A stretch of DNA of 5,657 nt from Opitutia bacterium UBA7350 (GTDB taxonomy: Bacteria; Verrucomicrobiota; Verrucomicrobiia; Opitutales; Coraliomargaritaceae). The DNA lies in contig DKOX01000075.1 of assembly GCA_002470925.1 (NCBI GenBank), positions 1 to 5,657 of the forward strand, read 5' to 3'. The first letter of the stretch is position 1. Every line of letters starts with the position of its first letter. Positions 1 to 5,657 of this stretch are shown piece by piece. Below the pieces are notes generated by a model. The model was given only the letters and a program-made list of their open reading frames with translations. It did no database searches and was not told where the DNA came from. The position numbers and the translations under genes are program-made.

Positions 1-1005
<1,005 letters not shown>

Positions 1006-1016
1006 ACCGCACCCGC

Positions 1017-2564
1017 ATGCTTACTCCATTCCAGAGTCAACTCATTGCCGATACCGGCATCTCAACCGGCGACGAGGGCAAAGGCCGCGTCATTCTTGAG
1101 ATCGTCAACGAACTGCGGGAATCCACCGGACACCGCGATGCGGTAGGCGCTGTCATGAAAGTCAACGGCGGTTCCAACTCCGGTCACACCGTCGCAGGCC
1201 TCAAGCTCAACCTCCTGCCGGGCGGCGTCGCCGACCCTGAAGTGCCACACCTGCCGATCGGTTGCGGGGTGGTCGCCGACCCCCGCAAATTCCTCTGGGA
1301 ATGCGCCTACGCCGAACTCCACGGTCACCGCGCCCTCGAACGCCTCGCCATCGACGAGCGCTGCCTCCTCTCCGACCTCAGCCACCGCCTCCTCGATCTG
1401 GCATGGGAAGACTACCGCCAGCGCCTCCCCGGTGGCAAAGCCCGCGGTTCCACCGGTCGCGGCATCACCCCCGCCTACCTCGACGAAGTCGGGCAATTCC
1501 AAATTTATTACGCAGACCTCCTTGGCTCCAAAGACCACTTCGTTGAAAAGTTCCGTGAACGGATCGAGCGCACCAGCCGCATCATTCAACACGTTTGCCA
1601 AGTCGCGCCCGAGCGCTGGAGCGACTTCTTCGCAACTCTCGGCGAAGCGGAATCCCGTGCCAATGCCGAAATAATCCAGGCCGGAAAAGTGCCCGCTCAA
1701 GATTTTGATTTTGCCGCCTTTGCTGGCGCCGAACCCTTCACCTTAAACACCGAGGCCCTCATCGAAACCTACTGGACCGCCGGGCAATTCCTCGCTCCGC
1801 AAATCACCGACGTGCGCGAACTCATCCTGCGCGAAGTCGATCAGGGGCGCTACGTCATCGGCGAATTCGGTCAGGCCTACTGGCTCGATAAACGGCACGG
1901 CTTCCCGCCCAACGTGACCGCCTCCCATACCTTTACTCCTGAGTTCTTCCAGTCCGCCGGCATCCCCGTCCAACCCATCCACAACGTCGGTTGCTGCAAA
2001 GCCTACGATACCAAGGTCGGCACCCACGCCTTTATTTCCGAAATCGAACTGGACCACCCCCTCAGTCAACAACTCCGACGAATCGAATTTGGAGCCACCA
2101 CCGGACGCCAACGCATGGTCGGTTGGTATGACGCCGTTGAAAAGGGTGATGCCCTCCGTTACGGTGGCTATCAGGACCTCGTCCTCAACAAACTCGATGC
2201 TCTCTCCCATTCCGGTGAGTGGAACGGTTCGCTGCGCATCTGCACCGCCTACCGCGACACCGAAGGCCGCAGCATCCACCACGTTCCCCGCGACGACAGC
2301 TACCGCCAAAGGCTACAACCCGTTTACAAGGAACTCCCCGGCTGGAGCGAAGACATCTCAACCGTGCGCCATTTTGCTGAACTTCCCGCCAACGCCCAAA
2401 ACTACGTGGCATGGATGCTCAAAGCCCTCGTGGACGTCGCCAACCACGGCGACCAGGGCCCTGCCAAGCTCCCCAACCTCCGCTACATCGGCGTCGGCCC
2501 CGAACCCAGCCAAATCATCAAAGATGTCCCCGTCATCGAGGATCTCCTCAAACTGGCGCAATAA
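1017..2564 (+). CDS. purA: Adenylosuccinate synthetase (PurA), long divergent form
   Basis: This gene encodes an enzyme predicted to join IMP and aspartate using GTP to form adenylosuccinate, the committed step to AMP. Family landmarks appear in order: P-loop GDEGKG (residues 18-23; Asp19 matches the catalytic Asp), GGSNSGHT (51-58; His57 matches the catalytic His), GSTGRGITPAY (144-154), a conserved Gln in GEFGQ (282-286), NVTASHT (299-305), EFGATTGRQR (357-366; two substrate-contacting Arg kept), guanine-specificity NKLD (391-394) and GPEP (494-497). The protein has 515 residues against about 430 for typical PurA. The extra length lies mainly in roughly 40 residues between the ADLLG segment and GEFGQ, plus a short insertion near the C-terminus. 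Several near-invariant positions differ: QWGDEGKG is ISTGDEGKG, GGHNAGHT is GGSNSGHT, and the TSSNTTAGG loop is TASHTFTPE. Catalytic Asp is retained, unlike the phage PurZ branch. The ATG has no Shine-Dalgarno and lies 11 nt after guaB, so translational coupling is plausible. A related ligase is possible, but PurA is much the likeliest. Confidence 0.88.
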   Translation: MLTPFQSQLIADTGISTGDEGKGRVILEIVNELRESTGHRDAVGAVMKVNGGSNSGHTVAGLKLNLLPGGVADPEVPHLPIGCGVVADPRKFLWECAYAELHGHRALERLAIDERCLLSDLSHRLLDLAWEDYRQRLPGGKARGSTGRGITPAYLDEVGQFQIYYADLLGSKDHFVEKFRERIERTSRIIQHVCQVAPERWSDFFATLGEAESRANAEIIQAGKVPAQDFDFAAFAGAEPFTLNTEALIETYWTAGQFLAPQITDVRELILREVDQGRYVIGEFGQAYWLDKRHGFPPNVTASHTFTPEFFQSAGIPVQPIHNVGCCKAYDTKVGTHAFISEIELDHPLSQQLRRIEFGATTGRQRMVGWYDAVEKGDALRYGGYQDLVLNKLDALSHSGEWNGSLRICTAYRDTEGRSIHHVPRDDSYRQRLQPVYKELPGWSEDISTVRHFAELPANAQNYVAWMLKALVDVANHGDQGPAKLPNLRYIGVGPEPSQIIKDVPVIEDLLKLAQ

Positions 2565-2570
2565 ACTGCC

Positions 2571-2990
2571 CTAGTCCCCCTGATAGCTCAGAACAATGCG
2601 GCGTTTTTGGCTTTTCGTGCGGTGTTCCCACAGGAAAACGCCCTGCCAGGTTCCAAGACAGAGCTGTCCGTCCACAAACGGAATGACCTCGGCGGTTCGC
2701 GTGAGCGCCATCTTGATATGGCTCGGCATATCGTCCGGTCCTTCGAGGGTGTGGGTAAAATCGGGATCGTGCTCCGGAACGAGGCGCTCGATAAAGCGCT
2801 CGAGGTCACGCCGCGCCGAGGGATCGGCGTTTTCCATAATAACGAGACTGCAACTGGTGTGGCAACAGAAGACCGTCACGCTCCCTTGTCGCAGGCCACT
2901 CTTGCGCAAACCCGCTGCCACCGCATCCGTAATTTCCGCTGTTGATTTGCCCGGTGCCTGCGCCTCGATTTGTTCGGTATAGATTCCCAT
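2571..2990 (-). CDS. yjbQ: UPF0047 / YjbQ family protein (secondary thiamine-phosphate synthase enzyme)
   Basis: This is a small cytosolic protein of the widespread UPF0047 family. E. coli YjbQ has weak thiamine-phosphate synthase activity, but the true role of the family is unsettled. The 139 residues match the family's usual length of about 138. All signature blocks are visible: CCHTSCSL (42-49), MENADPSARRDLERF (52-66), DDMPSHIK (86-93), and LGTWQGVFLWEHR (112-124). His44, His91 and His123 are the likely metal or substrate ligands. I chose the ATG at 2990 because an AGGA sits upstream with a 7-nt spacer; a TTG at 2996 would add two residues but leaves almost no spacer. The gene converges on purA with only 6 nt between the stop codons, and its start faces the DUF1573-like gene. 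No thiamine gene is nearby, so context gives no functional hint. Confidence 0.95.
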   Translation of the reverse strand: MGIYTEQIEAQAPGKSTAEITDAVAAGLRKSGLRQGSVTVFCCHTSCSLVIMENADPSARRDLERFIERLVPEHDPDFTHTLEGPDDMPSHIKMALTRTAEVIPFVDGQLCLGTWQGVFLWEHRTKSQKRRIVLSYQGD

Positions 2991-3088
2991 TAACAAATCC
3001 TAATAAGGAATCCCCTCCAAGGTGAAGCAAGAAAACCCTACCGCTTCAAACTTGCCAGCTCTATTTCACTCTGCAATTTAAAACCATC
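2991..3088. promoter_or_regulatory. Divergent intergenic region between yjbQ and DUF1573-like gene
   Basis: These 98 nt separate two divergently transcribed genes and must hold both promoters. On the minus strand, TATTAG about 19 nt after a TTGCTT is a weak sigma-70-like pair. On the plus strand, TTGCCA is followed after 17 nt by AATTTA, a poor -10 element. Neither pair is convincing. No strong inverted repeat, riboswitch signature or sigma-54 GG-N10-GC element was seen. Confidence 0.4.
2998..3001 (-). promoter_or_regulatory. Shine-Dalgarno site of the YjbQ gene
   Basis: AGGA on the minus strand lies 7 nt before the ATG at 2990 and decides between that ATG and the TTG at 2996. It is the best-spaced ribosome binding site in the window. 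It is also the 3' arm of a tiny TCCT-TATT-AGGA hairpin, too short (4 bp) to claim regulation. Confidence 0.6.
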
Positions 3089-3766
3089 ATGCGTATTGCT
3101 TTCAGATCCCTGGCTTTGCTGGCCTGCCTCGCCTTCCCGTTGCTCGGGGCTAAGGCAGAGTTTGCGCTCAAGTGGCTGCAAACCGAAGCGCGCGCCGAAA
3201 TGCGCCCAAGCGATGAGCAGGCCGAGCTTGAATTTGTCGTCACGAATGGCAGCGATAAGCCCATCCGGATAAAGCGCATCGAGAGTAGCGCCGGTAATGT
3301 TTCCGCATTGGTGGACCAGCGCATCATCCGCGCCCAGGGCAAAAGCACCGTCACCGCTATTTTCAATAAAGGGAAGCGCACCGGCAAACATCATGAGCGC
3401 CTCTTTGTTTATCTGGACGGCCAGAACGAGCCGACCACCACCCTACATCTCTTCGTTCAAATACCCATCCTGATCGATGCGAATCCCCAGATTCTTTATT
3501 GGGCACCCGATAGCCTCCGTACCCACAAAACGCTCAATGTTAGCCTCGATCACCGCTACATTAAATCGATTGAGGCGATCCAATACGACCCCTTGCGACT
3601 GGATGTAAGCCGCGAGACCGATCCCCAAAAACGTCACGATTTTATTCTGCGGGTCGCCCCCATAAACTTCAATCTGCCGCTTCGCGATACCGTCATCATT
3701 CGTGGCATCGATAACTTCGGCGCCCCGGTAGAAGCCCGCATTCAGGTCTCGGTGCGCCCCACCTAG
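3089..3766 (+). CDS. Exported DUF1573-like Ig-fold protein
   Basis: This 225-residue protein has no known enzymatic role. Residues 1-23 form a signal peptide: two Arg near the N-terminus, a hydrophobic core of Leu/Ala/Phe, and a likely cleavage after Ala-Lys-Ala at 23. Residues about 45-110 follow the DUF1573 Ig-like pattern: ELEFVVTNGSDKPIRIKRIES, a segment rich in small residues, then a strand with TVTAIFNKGKRTGKHHERLFVYLD. The typical family SCGCT turn reads SSAGNV here (66-71), so both Cys are gone. Residues about 125-225 look like a second beta-sandwich module and contain no Cys, transmembrane segment or lipobox. The expected location is the periplasm or outside the cell, probably in a structural or binding role. 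There is no Shine-Dalgarno before the ATG; an A/T-rich stretch precedes it. The gene is divergent from yjbQ and convergent with the response regulator. The DUF1573 assignment is by pattern recognition and moderately sure. Confidence 0.82.
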   Translation: MRIAFRSLALLACLAFPLLGAKAEFALKWLQTEARAEMRPSDEQAELEFVVTNGSDKPIRIKRIESSAGNVSALVDQRIIRAQGKSTVTAIFNKGKRTGKHHERLFVYLDGQNEPTTTLHLFVQIPILIDANPQILYWAPDSLRTHKTLNVSLDHRYIKSIEAIQYDPLRLDVSRETDPQKRHDFILRVAPINFNLPLRDTVIIRGIDNFGAPVEARIQVSVRPT

Positions 3767-3779
3767 CGCTCCGTTGCCC

Positions 3780-5297
3780 TCAAGTATTCAGGCTGTGTTG
3801 CTCAATGCGTTTGCGAAGCGTGGGACGCGTCATTCCTAAAATCGCTGCCGCAGCTCCAAGCTCACCCTCGGTTTCCTGAAGAGCCCGCGCTATCATAGCA
3901 CGCTCCGCTGCGTGTAATAAATCCACCTCGGTCTCGCCCCGCAACTGCGCATACGCCGCGTCCAAAGCATCGCCGCGCTCCCTGAGTTCAACCGATCCCG
4001 CTTCTTCCGCCTGTTCCGACGGTTCAAGGCCCGCCGCTTCAACGACCTCCTCCGGTAAATCCTTGAGCAAAATCGCCTCCCCCTGTGCCATCACCGCGCT
4101 GCGGTAAATCAAATTTTCCAACTCCCGCACATTACCCGGCCAGTCATACGCCTGCAGGACCGCCAGAGCTTCCGGTGAGATATGCTTCAACTCCGCCTTG
4201 CTGTCCCGCGCCAAGCGTTTCAGCATGAAATCCACCAGCGAAGGCACATCCTCCATCCGTTCACGCAAGGCCGGCAAGGGCACCCGTACCACATTCAAAC
4301 GATAATACAAATCCTCCCGAAAGGTCTTTTCCTCCACCATTTCCTCCAGAGGTTTATTCGTTGCCGCCAACATCCGAACATCCACCTTGATCGTTTCCGA
4401 ACCGCCCACCCGCTGAATCTCTCCCTCCTGCAGGGCGCGCAAAATTTTCGTCTGGGTCGCCAACGCCATATCACCAATTTCATCCAGAAAAATGGTACCC
4501 CCGTCGCAGCGCTCAAATTTCCCGAGATGCTGCTGCGTCGCACCGGTAAATGCGCCCTTTTCATGGCCAAACAATTCACTCTCGATTAAATTCTCCGCAA
4601 TCGCGGCACAATTAACCGCGATGTAGGGCTTGTTGGATCGCAAACTGTTCCGGTGGATCGCCCGCGCAATCAATTCCTTACCGGTGCCACTTTCACCCGT
4701 AATCATGACCGTGGCGTCGCTCGCCGCCACCTGGCCAATCGTCTTGAAAACCGCCTGCATCGGCTTCGAGCTTCCGATGATGCCACCTTCCAAATCCTCG
4801 GCACTCACCTGGGAACCCGCATCCCCGCCCATGCTTGCACTCGCTTTATCCAAATCCGAGGAGGCTGCCAGCGCCGCAGCCGTTAAGCCCATAATTTGTT
4901 TTGGATCGAAGGGCTTCATGATGTAATCAAACGCCCCGAATTTCATCGCCTCGATCGTCGTCTGCGTAGTCCCGAAGGCCGTCATCAGGATAATCATGGC
5001 ATTTGGATGTTCCCCGCGCAAATGCTGTAAGGTCTCGATGCCTGTCATGCCCGGCATGCGGTTGTCCAACAAAATGACCTGCGGCTTTTCCGCTGCCGCC
5101 ACTTTGAGACCGACCTCCCCGCTCTCCGCTTCGAGGACACGATACTCTTTGCTGCTGAGCACGCGCTTCAGCGAGTAACGCAAATCCGCGTCGTCATCGA
5201 TTACCAATATTACCGCTTGCTTTTGGAGGTCTTTCATTGCTTGAACCGTATATTTGCCCGCTCTTTGATCCAAAAGCAAGGCATCATCCGTGCTCAT
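3780..5297 (-). CDS. NtrC-family sigma-54-dependent response regulator
   Basis: This is a cytoplasmic transcription activator that is predicted to use ATP to open sigma-54 RNA polymerase promoters after phosphorylation. The receiver domain (about 28-140) has the acidic cluster DDD (34-36), phospho-acceptor Asp78 in LLDNRMPG, Thr106 and Lys128 (KPF). The AAA+ domain (about 172-395) has Walker A GESGTGKE (201-208), sigma-54 contact loop GAFTGA (248-253), Walker B GTIFLDE (267-273), sensor I ATN, FREDLYYRLN with the arginine fingers, and sensor II GNVRELEN. A Fis-type HTH closes the protein (about 463-501). Every key residue is present. The ATG at 5297 directly follows an in-frame TGA, so it is the most upstream start. 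Met21 (ATG at 5237) would give a 485-residue protein with a more typical N-terminus, and neither start has a well-placed Shine-Dalgarno. No histidine kinase is visible, so its signal and targets are unknown. Confidence 0.95.
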   Translation of the reverse strand: MSTDDALLLDQRAGKYTVQAMKDLQKQAVILVIDDDADLRYSLKRVLSSKEYRVLEAESGEVGLKVAAAEKPQVILLDNRMPGMTGIETLQHLRGEHPNAMIILMTAFGTTQTTIEAMKFGAFDYIMKPFDPKQIMGLTAAALAASSDLDKASASMGGDAGSQVSAEDLEGGIIGSSKPMQAVFKTIGQVAASDATVMITGESGTGKELIARAIHRNSLRSNKPYIAVNCAAIAENLIESELFGHEKGAFTGATQQHLGKFERCDGGTIFLDEIGDMALATQTKILRALQEGEIQRVGGSETIKVDVRMLAATNKPLEEMVEEKTFREDLYYRLNVVRVPLPALRERMEDVPSLVDFMLKRLARDSKAELKHISPEALAVLQAYDWPGNVRELENLIYRSAVMAQGEAILLKDLPEEVVEAAGLEPSEQAEEAGSVELRERGDALDAAYAQLRGETEVDLLHAAERAMIARALQETEGELGAAAAILGMTRPTLRKRIEQHSLNT

Positions 5298-5354
5298 TCA
5301 GTTCTATGAAACTTTCCCTCCCGATCGTTTCTAAGCACAACAGATCGTGAGAAC

Positions 5355-5381
5355 ATATTACCATACAGTGGAAAATGTCAG
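5355..5381 (-). promoter_or_regulatory. Candidate sigma-70 promoter of the response regulator
   Basis: On the minus strand, CTGACA (5381-5376; five of six matches to TTGACA) is followed after 15 nt by TAATAT (5360-5355), which is preceded by TGG and so resembles an extended -10. Transcription would begin near 5348, giving a leader of about 50 nt. The spacer is short for a classical promoter; the extended -10 could compensate. The surrounding stretch is AT-rich, as expected for a promoter region. Confidence 0.35.
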
Positions 5382-5395
5382 TCTTACCCTCAACA

Positions 5396-5430
5396 AAAAG
5401 AATAATGGTGGCAATCAAACGAATTCTTTT
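5396..5430. repeat. 8-bp AT-rich inverted repeat
   Basis: AAAAGAAT (5396-5403) and ATTCTTTT (5423-5430) are perfect inverted arms around a 19-nt spacer. The stem is AT-rich and would be weak as RNA. It could be an operator upstream of either the response regulator or the plus-strand RNA candidate, or it may be chance in AT-rich DNA. Confidence 0.3.
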
Positions 5431-5451
5431 ACCTTATACCACTTCTAGAAA

Positions 5452-5580
5452 TTCCTGATCCTATGGTGCAGCCGCGTTGAGTCTCCTCGCAAGGCGGCCG
5501 TGCAGGAGTGCACCGGGGTGCATAACTGCACGGGCAACGCCGCGGGAGGCTCAAAGCAGCGCATCGTACAGCGACAGGAG
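5452..5580 (+). repeat. Hairpin I: long imperfect inverted repeat
   Basis: Pairing from base to tip: 5454-5457 with 5575-5578; an internal loop; 5462-5469 with 5561-5568; A5470 bulged; 5471-5472 with 5559-5560; a C-A mismatch; 5474-5475 with 5556-5557; a G-A mismatch; 5477-5486 with 5545-5554 (one G-U); T5487 bulged; 5488-5490 with 5542-5544; AA bulge; 5493-5496 with 5538-5541; a small internal loop; 5498-5505 with 5526-5533 (CCGTGCAG/CTGCACGG, perfect); GAG opposite UAA; 5509-5513 with 5518-5522; loop CGGG at 5514-5517. The regular succession of short helices separated by 1-4 nt bulges is typical of a functional RNA rather than of a simple terminator. Confidence 0.65.
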
Positions 5581-5586
5581 AGAAAT

Positions 5587-5657
5587 CGGCTCTGGCGGCG
5601 TTGGTCGCCTCCAGCAGGGTCTCGGCCCAACAGGAGGCACCCGCCTTGCCAGAGCCG
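5587..5657 (+). repeat. Hairpin II: inverted repeat with perfect 10-bp base stem
   Basis: CGGCTCTGGC (5587-5596) pairs perfectly with GCCAGAGCCG (5648-5657). The stem continues with 5597-5600 and 5642-5645 (TT bulge at 5646-5647), 5603-5605 and 5639-5641, 5607-5612 and 5633-5638 (GCCTCC/GGAGGC), an AGCA/AACA internal loop, and 5617-5620 with 5625-5628 closing a CTCG tetraloop. About 27 pairs lie within 71 nt. A competing pairing, GTTGG (5600-5604) with CCAAC (5627-5631), is also possible. The window ends exactly at the last paired base, so whether a U-tract (terminator) follows cannot be seen. Confidence 0.7.

Larger units (their letters stand above)
5452..5657 (+). ncRNA. Candidate structured non-coding RNA (two long rod-like hairpins), open at window edge
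   Basis: This GC-rich segment has no convincing ORF but folds by eye into two consecutive, nearly continuous rods: hairpin I (about 5452-5580) and hairpin II (5587-5657). Several proposed pairs are G-U wobbles on the plus strand (T5464-G5566, G5466-T5564, T5482-G5549, T5620-G5625) and would be A-C mismatches on the minus strand. This supports plus-strand transcription. A weak -10-like TATACC lies at 5435-5440, which would start the RNA near 5447; no good -35 was found. I compared it from memory with RNase P RNA, tmRNA, 6S, SRP RNA, IscB-associated omega RNA and common riboswitches and saw no signature match. It may be a free-standing RNA, the leader of a plus-strand gene beyond the window, or the RNA part of a mobile or defence element. 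The true 3' end is not visible. Confidence 0.5.

Noticed and set aside
1062..2309. Two long minus-strand ORFs (1062-1700 and 1743-2309) opposite purA
   Set aside because: They are antisense shadows of a gene with clear PurA motifs; Val/Gly/Ala-rich translations without recognisable motifs.
3051..3079. Sigma-70 promoter for the DUF1573-like gene (TTGCCA, 17 nt, AATTTA)
   Set aside because: The -35 is good, but the -10 matches only two of six consensus bases and would imply an almost leaderless transcript.
5463..5478. ATG at 5463 as start of a small plus-strand protein
   Set aside because: The frame stops after five codons at a TGA.
5445..5630. 61-residue minus-strand ORF across the RNA candidate
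   Set aside because: It is rich in Arg and Cys with no family resemblance and no clear start signal. It is a by-product of GC-rich palindromic DNA and conflicts with the plus-strand wobble evidence.
5476..5631. Integron attC-like core sites (GTTGAGT at 5476 and GCCCAAC at 5625)
   Set aside because: The order and spacing of the two cores are wrong for one attC site, and the pairing of the region does not follow the attC fold.
5452..5657. Known RNAs: RNase P RNA, tmRNA, 6S, SRP RNA, cobalamin riboswitch
   Set aside because: I looked for their conserved elements (for example GAGGAAAGTCC for RNase P, the SRP GGAA loop with AGCAG, a tmRNA tag frame) on both strands and did not see them. This is by eye only and does not exclude a divergent member.
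5452..5657. Retron msr-msd RNA
   Set aside because: No a1/a2 inverted-repeat pair bracketing the whole structure and no reverse transcriptase gene is visible in the window. It cannot be excluded without downstream sequence.

Overview
The window looks like an ordinary chromosomal segment of a moderately GC-rich, Gram-negative-type bacterium. Codons are C-ending rich, Shine-Dalgarno signals are weak or absent at most starts, and one protein is exported and DUF1573-like. Together with the style of the GuaB protein (STAHG and GQGPGSICTTR motifs), this is reminiscent of the PVC group, perhaps Verrucomicrobiota/Opitutae. That assignment is inference from memory of family style and has low confidence.

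Layout. Positions 1-2564 (+) hold two purine genes 11 nt apart: the 3' two thirds of guaB (IMP dehydrogenase, first committed step to GMP) and a long, divergent purA (adenylosuccinate synthetase, first committed step to AMP). Both enzymes use IMP, so the pair looks like a branch-point operon. A convergent UPF0047/YjbQ gene (2571-2990, -) ends 6 nt from purA. A 98-nt divergent intergenic region separates it from a secreted DUF1573-like gene (3089-3766, +). That gene in turn converges, 13 nt apart, on a sigma-54-dependent NtrC-type response regulator (3780-5297, -). The regulator is complete (receiver, AAA+ with GAFTGA, Fis-type HTH), but no cognate kinase is in the window.

The last 360 nt (5298-5657) have no convincing protein gene. 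The first part (5298 to about 5450) is AT-rich and holds the probable promoter and leader of the response regulator. The sequence then turns abruptly GC-rich, and two consecutive long, almost fully paired hairpins can be drawn: about 5452-5580 and 5587-5657. Several G-U wobbles, and an internal loop matching the UAA/GAN RNA motif, work only if the plus strand is transcribed. This is the least explained and most interesting part of the window: a candidate structured RNA that I cannot assign to any known family. It runs to the window edge, so its 3' end and any associated downstream gene are not visible.

Apart from guaB-purA, the genes appear to be functionally unrelated neighbours.
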